From a virus: DNA of 25,796 nt. A program made the position numbers and the translations under genes. Each line of letters opens with the position of its first letter. Position 1 is the first letter of the stretch. The notes under the pieces are model-generated. The model made no database searches. It saw only the letters and a program-made list of their open reading frames with translations, and had not been told where the DNA came from. The DNA lies in IMG/VR virus record IMGVR_UViG_3300044638_003496, positions 1-25,796 of that record, one strand, 5' to 3'. Positions 8,202 through 15,901 of the stretch are shown in pieces.

Positions 8202-8834
8202 ATGGCAATAGCAGCTCTATCAAATTTTACAGTTCCGCTAGCATCTGACCAAAGTGCTAGCACCCAGGGTTTATTAATGCCTAAATTGGCATATCGCTTC
8301 AGAATCTCGTTGGAAAACTTCGGGGTTTCTGGAAGCACAACCGAGTTAACTAAACAAGTTAATGATGCACAGCGTCCAAGCCTGGAATATACCGATCAAA
8401 CTATTGATGTATATAATAGTACTATTCATTATGCTAGCAAACCAAAATGGGGGGCAATGACCGTATCTATTCGTGATGATGTTACTGGTGCAGTTAGTAA
8501 ATTAGTTGGTGAACAAAATCAAAAGCAATTTGATTTCTTTGAACAAAGTTCAGCAGCATCTGCAGGCGATTACAAATTCACAATGCGTATTGAAATATTA
8601 GATGGTGGTAATGGTGCTGATACTCCAAATGTTTTGGAAACATGGGAATGTTATGGATGCTACATTCAAAAAACAAACTGGAACAAAACAGCATTAGCAT
8701 ACAAAGAAAGTACACCACTTATGATCGAACTTTCGATACAACCAGATAACTGTGTTCAAGTTGGTGCATCGGCTAGTTTAGGAGCACCAGGATTTAAACA
8801 AGTCCGTGGTACAACTAACGCATTAGGTGCTTAA
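8202..8834 (+). CDS. 19: Tail tube protein, T4 gp19-like
   Basis: A 210-aa major tail tube subunit; hexamer rings of it make the inner channel through which DNA leaves. The layout is the tube fold: LAYRFRISLENFG near residue 30, then RPSLEYTDQTIDVYNSTIHYASKPKWG (the conserved Y-N-S strand and K-P-x-W hairpin), then MTVSIRDDVTGAVSKLV, FTMRIEILDG, and the closing ETWECYGCYIQKTNW with PLMIELSIQPDNC. T4 gp19 is 163 aa. AGGAG lies just before the ATG. It is coupled to the sheath gene upstream and followed by a strong terminator, as expected for the two most abundant tail proteins made from one late unit. Confidence 0.92.
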   Translation: MAIAALSNFTVPLASDQSASTQGLLMPKLAYRFRISLENFGVSGSTTELTKQVNDAQRPSLEYTDQTIDVYNSTIHYASKPKWGAMTVSIRDDVTGAVSKLVGEQNQKQFDFFEQSSAASAGDYKFTMRIEILDGGNGADTPNVLETWECYGCYIQKTNWNKTALAYKESTPLMIELSIQPDNCVQVGASASLGAPGFKQVRGTTNALGA

Positions 8835-8842
8835 TATATAAG

Positions 8843-8866
8843 AAACCCACGAAAGTGGGTTTTTTA
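8843..8866 (+). terminator. Intrinsic terminator after the tail tube gene
   Basis: An 8-bp perfect stem AAACCCAC / GTGGGTTT (8843-8850 with 8855-8862), a stable GAAA tetraloop, then a T-rich tail. It ends the sheath/tube transcription unit. Confidence 0.9.
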
Positions 8867-8899
8867 TTGTCTATGTATTAACTGCGAAGTTAATTAATG

Positions 8900-8907
8900 A
8901 ATAAATA
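8900..8907 (+). promoter_or_regulatory. T4-type late promoter, AATAAATACT
   Basis: AATAAATACTGAT closely matches the T4 late consensus TATAAATACTATT. It is the only promoter-like element between the terminator at 8866 and the next gene. A start six bases after the element falls on the A of the ATG at 8913, so the transcript may be leaderless; no ribosome site precedes that ATG. Confidence 0.55.
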
Positions 8908-8912
8908 CTGAT

Positions 8913-9905
8913 ATGTCATTTACACCTAATAAATTCTTACATGATGATACAAATATCTATCTGCGTGATCAACAACACGCGGCTAGACTATTTGTTGATG
9001 ATCAATTTCGTCTAGCACCAAAACACAAATACTTATATCATGTTGCGTTTAATATTAACCAAAATGCATGTAAAGATGCGGCATTGATTAATAGGCATCG
9101 TAATGAGATTGGTATGTTGGTTAAATCTATAGAGTTACCTAAATTTGAGATTTCAGCTGACTTGGTTAATCAATATAATAGAAAAAAAGCTGTTCAATAT
9201 CAGCATAAACCTGGTGAAATTAACCTAATATTTCATGATGATAATATGGGATTGATAAACAAAGTTTGGCAAAATTATTATAGTTATTACTATGCTGATT
9301 CAAATTCTGCACAATCACCTGGTGCATATAATAGAAATGCAACTAGGAATTCCAATTTTATAACGGCTCCTTATGGATTGGACAATGGTAGTACATCACC
9401 ATTTTTTAATTATATAACTGTATATCAAATGGCTAGACATGAATTTGTGAGCTATAAACTTATAAATCCTATTATTAAAAAATGGGATCATAATAAGCTA
9501 GCATATTCAGAAAATACATTACATGATTTTTCAATGTCATTGCTATTTGAATCAATTGCTTACGGGTCAGGTAAAGTAACAAGTGATGAAGTCAATGGGT
9601 TTGCATTAGAGCATTACGATTCTACACCGAGTCCATTGACAGGAGATCCTAACATTACATCAGTTAGTCCAACATTTACTAACACACTTAATAATCCAGA
9701 TGCTAATGTTAATACGATCATACAACAAATTAATACATATCAAAATACGAATGGATTAAATATTTTTGGTACAACTGGTATTATAAATAATTTAGCTACA
9801 GCGGCTGATACAAAACCGGCTATAAATGGTATTCAAGGTATTGCATTTCCAATTAATGAAACCGCAAATGCCCCAACCGTGGCAACACAAGTAAAATTAG
9901 GATAA
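8913..9905 (+). CDS. Tail tube-like baseplate/tube junction protein, gp54/gp19 superfamily
   Basis: A 330-aa protein with the phage tail-tube fold pattern: YLYHVAFNIN, MLVKSIELPKFEISADLVNQYN (the strand that in tube proteins carries the Y-N element), then KKAVQYQHKPGEINLIFHDD (hairpin plus strand), and later ITVYQMARHEFVSYKLINPI with MSLLFESIAYGSG. In T4 the paralogues gp48 and gp54 use this fold to cap the baseplate and start the tube; a gp54-type role is likely but a second tube-like protein cannot be excluded. The C-terminal ~110 residues are Asn/Thr-rich and low in complexity. It opens a unit with the next two genes and lacks a Shine-Dalgarno sequence, consistent with a leaderless late transcript. 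Confidence 0.65.
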   Translation: MSFTPNKFLHDDTNIYLRDQQHAARLFVDDQFRLAPKHKYLYHVAFNINQNACKDAALINRHRNEIGMLVKSIELPKFEISADLVNQYNRKKAVQYQHKPGEINLIFHDDNMGLINKVWQNYYSYYYADSNSAQSPGAYNRNATRNSNFITAPYGLDNGSTSPFFNYITVYQMARHEFVSYKLINPIIKKWDHNKLAYSENTLHDFSMSLLFESIAYGSGKVTSDEVNGFALEHYDSTPSPLTGDPNITSVSPTFTNTLNNPDANVNTIIQQINTYQNTNGLNIFGTTGIINNLATAADTKPAINGIQGIAFPINETANAPTVATQVKLG

Positions 9906-9909
9906 TAAC

Positions 9910-10278
9910 ATGGCTAGTAATTTACCATCAGTACAATTTACGGACTCATCTAGTGAAGTAAAACAATTTTATGATAACTTTTTCAATCATGAAATCACTT
10001 TTCCAAGTAATCAAATTGATGCAACTGTTGGGTTCTTTTTAAAACGAGAGTTTGATCTTGAAAGTGCAAGAGCAACCTCAATTGTTTTATTGAATCAAGC
10101 TCGGATTGATAATGTTAATGTATTTGAATTAATTGATTCATTAAAAACATTGACAGATATTCAACTTAGTCAAATCGTTGCACAAGTACTAAACGCATCG
10201 AGAGAGAAAACTAGTTTATTGGGTTATCGTATTGCATCAATAGAAAACACATATGAAACTAGGAATATTTTGATATGA
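9910..10278 (+). CDS. Conserved small protein of marine T4-like phages, unknown function
   Basis: A 122-aa protein whose middle (NQIDATVGFFLKREFDLESA, then VLLNQARIDNVNVFELIDSL and QLSQIVAQVLNASREKTSLLGYR) resembles a small protein I recall from tail regions of cyanophages and similar T4-like phages. No catalytic motif, signal peptide or membrane segment is seen; it is predicted mostly helical and mildly acidic. It begins 4 bases after the tube-like gene (AGGATAA overlapping that stop) and its TGA overlaps the ATG of gp4 (ATGA), so it is translated with its neighbours. A minor structural or assembly role is the best inference from location only. Confidence 0.6.
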   Translation: MASNLPSVQFTDSSSEVKQFYDNFFNHEITFPSNQIDATVGFFLKREFDLESARATSIVLLNQARIDNVNVFELIDSLKTLTDIQLSQIVAQVLNASREKTSLLGYRIASIENTYETRNILI

Positions 10279-10715
10279 GTCATAATTTTGCAAAAGGAAA
10301 ATTTGTTCCAAAAAATCCTCAAAAATATATAGGAAATAAACCACCAATATACAGAAGTAGTTGGGAATTTTCATTTATGCATTATTGTGATAATAGTCCT
10401 GCCATTCAAAAATGGGCAAGTGAAGCAATATCCATTCCATATCGTAATCCATTGACTGGTAAAAATACAGTATATGTCCCAGATTTTTTCATCCAATATT
10501 TGGATAAGAATAACAAACTACAAATTGATCTCATTGAAATTAAACCTGCTAGCCAACAATTACTAGAAAAGGTTGGTAAAAGTAAAGTCAATCAAGCATT
10601 GTTTATTAAAAATCAAGCAAAATGGAAAGCAGCACAAATATGGTGTAAACAAAATGGTATTACATTTAGAGTATTAAATGAAAATGATTTGTTTCATAAT
10701 GGAAAAGCTAAATAA
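10275..10715 (+). CDS. 4: Head completion protein, T4 gp4-like (nuclease-fold)
   Basis: A 146-aa protein matching T4 gp4 (150 aa), which acts late in head assembly so that the DNA-filled head can join a tail. The family signature is the N-terminal FVPKNPQKYIG followed by PPIYRSSWEFSFMHYCDNSPAI and WASEAISIPYRNPLTGK, then YVPDFFIQY and LIEIKPASQQ. The E35...D..(E)xK arrangement (SSWEF, PDFF, IEIKP) is that of the TnsA/PD-(D/E)xK nuclease fold, so an end-processing activity is conceivable though not shown. Its ATG overlaps the stop of the preceding gene. A degraded endonuclease reading frame follows directly and in the same frame after its TAA. Confidence 0.85.
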   Translation: MSHNFAKGKFVPKNPQKYIGNKPPIYRSSWEFSFMHYCDNSPAIQKWASEAISIPYRNPLTGKNTVYVPDFFIQYLDKNNKLQIDLIEIKPASQQLLEKVGKSKVNQALFIKNQAKWKAAQIWCKQNGITFRVLNENDLFHNGKAK

Positions 10716-10993
10716 TGGCGTAGTTCGCGGCCAAAAAAGCATTCTGAAAAATCTAAAAAACTAATTAGTGATTATCAAAAAACACTATGTGCATCAATGA
10801 CAATCGAAGAAATGAATAATAGAATGAAAAATTCATGTTCATCTCCCGAAAGCTGAGGAGAGATAAGATTTCAAAAGCTAATACTGGTAAAACTCGAACA
10901 GAAGAACAAAGAAAAAAATGCGGGCATCTAAAAGGTAAACCTTGGCCAGAAGCAAGAAGACTTGCATATTTGAAAAAGAAGGAACAAAAATGA
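10716..10993 (+). pseudogene. Decayed C-terminus of a homing endonuclease
   Basis: Two frames carry recognisable pieces. From 10716 (in frame with gp4 beyond its stop) the translation contains KKHSEKSKKLISDYQ and ends at a TGA at 10854-10856. From about 10865, shifted by two bases, it reads KISKANTGKTRTEEQRKK, then GHLKGKPWPEARRLAYLKKK, ending at TGA 10991-10993. The SEKSKKLIS and KISKANTGKTRTEEQRKK repeats are typical of the NUMOD3-type DNA-binding tails of phage GIY-YIG and HNH homing endonucleases, and KPWPEARR is a common ending of such proteins. The nuclease domain is missing, so this is a relic. Its stop overlaps the ATG of gp16, whose ribosome site lies inside the relic. Confidence 0.7.
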
Positions 10994-11469
10994 CTCGAAA
11001 GCTAGAAGAGATATTAAATTTACCATCTAGTAAAGAAATTACTAAACAGGAAGAAAAGAAAAAACCAGTTAAAGCAGGGCCTATAAATTTTAGGAGTATG
11101 TCTGATTTTGATAAAATCTCAGCTGCATTACCACCCGTGACTGGCCTAGGTGATTTAAGTGACACCGAGTTTGATGAGTTAGCAGAAAAGGCAGCAAATG
11201 CATACGAAGATCTAATGGATCTTGGTATGAATGTTGAGGCAAGGTATTCAGCTAGATTATTTGAGGTGGCATCAACCATGCTTAAAAACGCCATTGATGC
11301 AAAATCCGCTAAGATTGATAAAAAACTTAAAATGATTGAACTCCAGCTTAAAAAACAGAAGTTGGATAATGACACCAGTAGTGAAGATAATGGGATCACA
11401 ATTCAAGGTGATGGATTCATGGTTACAGATCGTAACTCTTTAATTGAAAAACTAAAGAACATGAAATGA
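10990..11469 (+). CDS. 16: Small terminase subunit, T4 gp16-like
   Basis: A 159-aa protein that recognises or regulates DNA for packaging by the gp17 motor. It has an N-terminal peptide with MTRKLEEILNLPSS, a central helical region (FDELAEKAANAYEDLMDLGM, then SARLFEVASTMLKNAIDAKS) and a coiled-coil KIDKKLKMIELQLKKQKL, ending in ITIQGDGFMVTDRNSLIEKL. This order, helix pair, coiled coil and a terminal strand ending ..G.hhG....Lhh.h, parallels T4 gp16 (164 aa; ..[20 protein letters not shown]). An upstream TTG at 10942 extends the frame, but the ATG at 10990 is preceded by AAGG at correct spacing and starts the conserved part. Strand, position and the large subunit downstream support the call. 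Confidence 0.8.
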   Translation: MTRKLEEILNLPSSKEITKQEEKKKPVKAGPINFRSMSDFDKISAALPPVTGLGDLSDTEFDELAEKAANAYEDLMDLGMNVEARYSARLFEVASTMLKNAIDAKSAKIDKKLKMIELQLKKQKLDNDTSSEDNGITIQGDGFMVTDRNSLIEKLKNMK

Positions 11470-11479
11470 TTAAAAAAAG

Positions 11480-11487
11480 AATAAATA
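11480..11487 (+). promoter_or_regulatory. T4-type late promoter, AATAAATA
   Basis: AATAAATATAAG lies in the 36-base gap after gp16. The predicted start is near 11493, 13 bases before the next ATG, leaving room for a short GGGA-containing leader. Confidence 0.45.
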
Positions 11488-11505
11488 TAAGATTGGGATT
11501 ACATT

Positions 11506-12135
11506 ATGACTAAAAAATCATTAAAAGAATATTTGCTAGAAAGCAAACAAAATTATGAATTTAAAATAAAGATTGCGGGTGACGTAGAAACTGGTGCATC
11601 AGCAAAAATAAAGACAGCGTTAGCAAGATTTGATGTTGACTCTTTATCGGATGCTAAAACTACACCAATACAAGAATCACAAGTTGATTTTCCAGATCAC
11701 AGCAATATTGGAGTTACATTATATGATGTAAGTGTAAAATATCCAGTAACAAGTAACCAAATCCGTGACTTAGTTGCTGAAGCATTGAAAATTACACATA
11801 GCTGCGTCAAAGTTCGTAACTTAAAAGAACAAGAAGAAGAAGAAATCAATAATCAATATTGCCCGAATCACCCTTCAGGTGAAGCATTATTGACTAAAGA
11901 ATATGAAAAATCTGACCATCAATCATTGGTGGGGGATAAACAAGTTATGTCTCTATTAAAAGAATTGAGCAAAACTAAAAAAACCGGTACACAGTATAAG
12001 GGTGTTAATGATCAATTATTAGCAAAATCAGTACCTTCTGAAAAATCGGTATCAAGCACTGGTAAAGTTGAAAATTCTATTAGTCCAATCGGATCAAAAA
12101 AAACAGTACTACCAGATCCATATAAAGGAAAATAA
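11506..12135 (+). CDS. Unknown virion-type protein with N-terminal LKEYLLES peptide
   Basis: A 209-aa protein that I do not recognise by function. It begins MTKKSLKEYLLESKQ, followed by a small alpha/beta domain (YEFKIKIAGDV, then IKTALARFDVDSLSDAKTTP, NIGVTLYDVSVKYPVTSNQI, LVAEALKITHSCVKVRN: a beta-alpha-beta pattern of about 100 residues), and a charged, Ser/Lys-rich, probably disordered C-terminal half ending PDPYKGK. Similar proteins with a short amphipathic leader and KIRVAGEL-type strand occur in structural regions of other T4-like phages as far as I recall. LLE-S at residues ~10-13 fits the short consensus of the T4 prohead protease, so an internal head protein is possible. It sits between small and large terminase genes and is 1 base from the next gene. 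Confidence 0.6.
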   Translation: MTKKSLKEYLLESKQNYEFKIKIAGDVETGASAKIKTALARFDVDSLSDAKTTPIQESQVDFPDHSNIGVTLYDVSVKYPVTSNQIRDLVAEALKITHSCVKVRNLKEQEEEEINNQYCPNHPSGEALLTKEYEKSDHQSLVGDKQVMSLLKELSKTKKTGTQYKGVNDQLLAKSVPSEKSVSSTGKVENSISPIGSKKTVLPDPYKGK

Positions 12136-12136
12136 T

Positions 12137-13258
12137 ATGAACTTTTTAGATTTGTATAAAAAAATATCAAATATTGACAGTGGATTAAATGAAAACCAAT
12201 TATTGGATGAATGTCCATGTCAAGATGCAGCAGAATCTGGTCATCCAAAGCAACAAGATTCAGTTAATATGAATGTAACCATTAATGGCCAAGGAGCGAA
12301 TGGGATTCGCGATTTGATGGATATTTTAAGAAATATCAATGATGCTGCCGGTGATGAAGAACACGCTGTAGTTATTGGTGAACCAGATGAAGAACCAGCA
12401 GAACCAGAAATAACATTTGAACCTGACGAACCTGAAGAAGATGATTCGGCTAATGTATTATTTACTGATGATTATGAAAATTCAGTTCCAGGTGGATCGG
12501 ATAAAATGACATATGCAATCGATGCGGTTATTGGAATGGGTGATGATTTACATGGTAAAGGAAAAGAAGCTGCAAAGCAAGCTGGCGGCGGTAATCCTTG
12601 GAATGTCAAAGAATCATTAGTTAATCAATTACGTGGTCACTATAAAGAAATTAAAGAAAGAAAGCTAAATGAAGCATTTAGTGGACACGATAGCGGTGAT
12701 GTTATTCGTGGTATGAAACGTGATCATGATGAATGGTCTGCTGAAAAAAGTGCAGGTGAAGATGAGCCTGCTCGTAAGCAGTTTGATGAACGAATGTATT
12801 ATTTTGTAACAAATAAAGAAAAATTCATTATGTCAAACGGTTACCCAAAAGTAGTAACTGGTGAAGAAAAAGCAAAACGATATGCACAGGCTATTAGAAA
12901 AAATGATCCTAATTATGAAAAGTATAGAAGCTTAATTTGGGGTACTAAAAATGCTCTTATTAACGATCTTCGAAACGGTAAATTGGATCCAACACATCTT
13001 GAAAAATTTTTAGGTCCAGTTGACGATAAAGCACCATATGTACCAGCGGCGAAACCAGCAGCGAAACCAGCCGCTCAAGCAGCAGCACCGGTAGCATCAT
13101 CCGCACCATCCAATGCAGGTGGAAAGATTTATCATAAAGTTCCATTTAATCAAAAAGATGCGGCAAAGAGTGAAGGGATGAGATGGGATCCAGATGCTAA
13201 AAAATGGTATCACATGGATGCAGGACGATCAGCAAAATCACAATTTCCAAAAATTTGA
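12137..13258 (+). CDS. Multidomain virion-type protein with C-terminal DUF5710-like domain
   Basis: A 373-aa protein of unknown function. The ATG at 12137 has AAAGGA upstream; an in-frame extension to 12068 lies inside the preceding gene and is rejected. Regions in order: an N-terminal helix with SGLNENQLLDECPC, a strongly acidic stretch (about residues 75-115, many Glu/Asp/Pro), a helical middle (NQLRGHYKEIKERKLNEAFSG, then FDERMYYFVTNKEKF), an Ala/Pro/Lys linker (about 300-328), and a C-terminal ~40 residues reading KIYHKVPFNQKDAAKSEGMR then WDPDAKKWYH. That end matches the DUF5710 pattern (V-P-F-x-x-K-D-x-A-K-x-x-G-x-x-W-D...W), found in plasmid and phage proteins, often with nucleic-acid enzymes. 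A terminator follows. The late position suggests a virion or internal protein. Confidence 0.6.
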   Translation: MNFLDLYKKISNIDSGLNENQLLDECPCQDAAESGHPKQQDSVNMNVTINGQGANGIRDLMDILRNINDAAGDEEHAVVIGEPDEEPAEPEITFEPDEPEEDDSANVLFTDDYENSVPGGSDKMTYAIDAVIGMGDDLHGKGKEAAKQAGGGNPWNVKESLVNQLRGHYKEIKERKLNEAFSGHDSGDVIRGMKRDHDEWSAEKSAGEDEPARKQFDERMYYFVTNKEKFIMSNGYPKVVTGEEKAKRYAQAIRKNDPNYEKYRSLIWGTKNALINDLRNGKLDPTHLEKFLGPVDDKAPYVPAAKPAAKPAAQAAAPVASSAPSNAGGKIYHKVPFNQKDAAKSEGMRWDPDAKKWYHMDAGRSAKSQFPKI

Positions 13259-13280
13259 TAAAAAATAAAGCTAAAACAAT

Positions 13281-13307
13281 AAAAAACGGGCCTTGGTCCG
13301 TTTTTTT
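13281..13307 (+). terminator. Intrinsic terminator upstream of large terminase
   Basis: AAAAAACGGGCC / GGTCCGTTTTTT form a stem (one G-T pair) with a very tight loop, followed by the T-run itself. The next ATG is only 15 bases downstream of the T-run. Confidence 0.85.
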
Positions 13308-13308
13308 A

Positions 13309-13316
13309 TGTAAATA
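13309..13316 (+). promoter_or_regulatory. Weak late promoter-like element before terL
   Basis: TGTAAATA is two bases from TATAAATA. A start six bases downstream would be exactly the A of the terL ATG at 13322, the same spacing as at 8900-8913. It is supported mainly by position: little else fits between the terminator and the gene. Confidence 0.35.
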
Positions 13317-13321
13317 AGAAT

Positions 13322-15901
13322 ATGGCAAAATCAATCGAAGGTGCTTTAACTAAGAAAGCACACATAAAACAACAATGGACGGAATCTCAAATTCAGGATA
13401 TGCTTGCGTGTATGGATCAAGAGAATGGATACTTGTACTTTGCAAGAAAATTCTTTTATATACAACATTCAGTTAAGGGTAAGCTATTATTCGAACCATT
13501 TGAGTACCAAGAAGGATTATTAAATAGTTATCATAATTATCGATTTAATATCAACATGCTACCTCGTCAAAGTGGAAAAGCATTAAGTCTAAATACACCC
13601 ATTCCAACACCAAGTGGTTGGACAACTATGGGTGATATTCAAGTTGGTGATATTATATTAAGTAATATGGGAAACCCCACTACTGTTACGTTTGCTACTG
13701 AAATTATGTATAATCATACATGTTATGAAGTAGAATTCGATAATGGAGAATCTATTATTGCGGATGCAGAACACTTATGGAAAGTTAGTACAGCAAATTG
13801 GAGTAATAAATCAAAAATTCTTACTACTGATGAAATAAAAAAATATAAGGATACGCATTCATTAGAACAAGGATTATATATAGATATTACAGAACCTGTT
13901 CAATACGAGTATAAGTCATTGCCAATTCATCCATATATATTAGGATTGTGGCTTGGTGATGGATATTCTGGTGATGGTAGATACGTTCAATCAAATATAG
14001 ATAATATAGAAATGATTCAATATATATCTGAATCTGGATATACAGTATCTGAACCATCCGTAAATAGCAATAATAGTGAACGTAGAAACATTATAGGACT
14101 ACGGACATTATTGAACGGAAACAATCTATTAAAAAATAAACATATACCAACTGATTATGTGTTCTCATCAATTGATCAACGGCTAGAATTACTTCGTGGA
14201 TTGATGGATACTGATGGAAGCTGTACAAAAAAAGGGAATTGTGAATTTTATCAAAAGAACTTTAAATTAATAGAACAAGTAAGGACAATATTATCATCAC
14301 TTGGAATTAAGTCAAGATGTTCTTGTAAAATTATAAATGGTGTGAATTATTATACATTAAAATTTTCCACAACAAAATATATAGTGTTTAAGTTGAAAAG
14401 AAAAGCTGAAAGACAGTTATTGTGCAAAGGCCATGTAAAAAACACTAGATTATACATAAACAAAATCACTAAAACATCTTCAGTTCCAGTAAGATGCATC
14501 CAAGTTGATAATGATGAGCATATGTTTTTATGTGGTAAAACAATGATACCAACACATAATACAACTTGTGCTTCGGCATATTTGTTATGGTATGCAATGT
14601 TCCACCCAGATCAAACAATTCTTGTTGCAGCACATAAGTACACTGGTGCACAAGAAATTATGCAACGTATAAGATATGGATATGAGTTGTGTCCAGATTA
14701 TCTACGAGCCGGGGTAACAAGTTATAATAAAGGTAGTATTGAGTTTGAAAATGGATCAAGAATAGTAAGTCAAACAACAACTGGCACTACCGGTAGGGGT
14801 ATGTCTATTTCATTACTTTATTGTGACGAGTTTGCGTTCGTGCAACCAAATATTGCTAATGAATTTTGGACATCAATCTCCCCAACCCTTGCAACTGGTG
14901 GACGAGCTATTATTACTAGCACTCCTAACTCTGATGAAGACCAATTTGCTATTATTTGGAAAGAGAGTCAAGATGTGTTTGATGAATTCGGTGATGAAAC
15001 CGGTAATAATTTAGGACGAAATGGATTCCATGGGTTTAAATCTGAGTGGTGGGATCATCCAGACCGTGATGAAAATTGGAAAAAAGAAGAACTTGGACGT
15101 ATAGGTGAAGAACGTTTTCGCCGAGAATATAATTGTGAATTCTTGGTATATGACGAAACACTTATCAGCAGTCTTAAATTAGCTGAATTGGTTGGAAAAG
15201 AACCGATATTCAAAATGGGACAAGTTAGATGGTATAAAAAACCAACACCAAATCATTTGTATATGGTTGCGTTAGATCCTAGTTTGGGCACTGGTGGTGA
15301 TTATGGTGCTATCCAAGTGTTTGAATTACCTTCGTTTACACAAATTGCAGAATGGCAGCATAATATTACTCCTATTCAAGGACAAGTAAAACTATTTCGT
15401 GACATATTACGATATATCCAAGATGAAATTGGAATGGAACATACTAATAATATCTATTGGTCAACCGAAAACAATACAGTTGGTGAAGCTGCTTTAATTG
15501 TTATAGCAGACCTTGGTGAAGAAACTTTTCCAGGGTTATTTCTAAGTGAACCAGTAAGAAAAGGCCATGTTAAAAAGTTTAGAAAGGGCTTTAACACAAC
15601 CTTTAATAACAAGATTGCAGCATGTTCTAGGCTAAAATTTTTAGTAGAAGAAGATAAAATGGTTGTAAATAGCAGGGCGTTACTTAGTGAAATGAAGTCA
15701 TTTATTGCTGCTGGTGTAAGCTTTAAAGCCAAGCCAGGACAACATGATGACCTTGTATCCGCAGCATTATTAGTAATTCGTATGAGTGAAATTCTTTCAG
15801 AATGGGATCCAACTGTGATGGATATGCTGAGTGTAAATGGTCAAGCTAACGAGGAATGGGAACCACCGTTACCTCTATATGTTTCATCTTATTTTGGATA
15901 A
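13322..15901 (+). CDS. 17: Large terminase subunit, T4 gp17-like, interrupted by an intein
   Basis: The 859-aa precursor contains a 327-aa intein (residues 87-413); spliced TerL would be 532 aa (T4 gp17 is 610). TerL is the ATP-driven motor and nuclease that packages DNA through the portal. The N-extein ends PRQSGK86 and the C-extein starts T414-T415, so splicing restores the Walker A motif PRQSGKTT. Walker B is LLYCDEF with D502 and E503. The C-terminal nuclease shows D652 in MVALDPSLGTGGDYGA, E in the STENNTVGEA stretch and QHDD (D809, D810) before LVSAALLVIRM. No Shine-Dalgarno sequence precedes the ATG, which lies 15 bases after a terminator, so leaderless initiation is likely. Without splicing the ATPase cannot work. 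Confidence 0.95.
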   Translation: MAKSIEGALTKKAHIKQQWTESQIQDMLACMDQENGYLYFARKFFYIQHSVKGKLLFEPFEYQEGLLNSYHNYRFNINMLPRQSGKALSLNTPIPTPSGWTTMGDIQVGDIILSNMGNPTTVTFATEIMYNHTCYEVEFDNGESIIADAEHLWKVSTANWSNKSKILTTDEIKKYKDTHSLEQGLYIDITEPVQYEYKSLPIHPYILGLWLGDGYSGDGRYVQSNIDNIEMIQYISESGYTVSEPSVNSNNSERRNIIGLRTLLNGNNLLKNKHIPTDYVFSSIDQRLELLRGLMDTDGSCTKKGNCEFYQKNFKLIEQVRTILSSLGIKSRCSCKIINGVNYYTLKFSTTKYIVFKLKRKAERQLLCKGHVKNTRLYINKITKTSSVPVRCIQVDNDEHMFLCGKTMIPTHNTTCASAYLLWYAMFHPDQTILVAAHKYTGAQEIMQRIRYGYELCPDYLRAGVTSYNKGSIEFENGSRIVSQTTTGTTGRGMSISLLYCDEFAFVQPNIANEFWTSISPTLATGGRAIITSTPNSDEDQFAIIWKESQDVFDEFGDETGNNLGRNGFHGFKSEWWDHPDRDENWKKEELGRIGEERFRREYNCEFLVYDETLISSLKLAELVGKEPIFKMGQVRWYKKPTPNHLYMVALDPSLGTGGDYGAIQVFELPSFTQIAEWQHNITPIQGQVKLFRDILRYIQDEIGMEHTNNIYWSTENNTVGEAALIVIADLGEETFPGLFLSEPVRKGHVKKFRKGFNTTFNNKIAACSRLKFLVEEDKMVVNSRALLSEMKSFIAAGVSFKAKPGQHDDLVSAALLVIRMSEILSEWDPTVMDMLSVNGQANEEWEPPLPLYVSSYFG
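13580..14560 (+). mobile_element. Intein with LAGLIDADG nuclease in TerL Walker A; class 3 signature
   Basis: In-frame 327-aa insertion, precursor residues 87-413. Block A is ALSLNTPIPTPSGW followed by GDIQVGDII, so the first residue is Ala, not Cys or Ser. Block B is ADAEHLW with H151 and W153. Block F is VRCIQV with C392 where most inteins have Asp. Block G is IPTHN with T411, H412, N413, followed by T414 (+1). Trp at B:12, Cys at F:4 and Thr at G:5 are the known signature of class 3 inteins, which use the block F Cys as first nucleophile. The two LAGLIDADG helices are ILGLWLGDGY and LLRGLMDTDGS, both with their acidic residue, so the homing endonuclease looks intact. Confidence 0.92.

Noticed and set aside
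10942-10989. TTG-initiated N-terminal extension of gp16
   Set aside because: It overlaps the endonuclease relic in another frame, while the ATG at 10990 has AAGG at proper spacing and begins the conserved sequence.
10878-11399. 173-codon minus-strand open frame opposite gp16
   Set aside because: Its hydrophobic, Ser/Phe/Leu-rich composition mirrors the charged gp16 sequence; no start signal and no homology.
12068-12136. Upstream start for the DUF5710-type protein
   Set aside because: It lies within the preceding gene with no ribosome site; ATG 12137 follows AAAGGA and fits the tight gene spacing.
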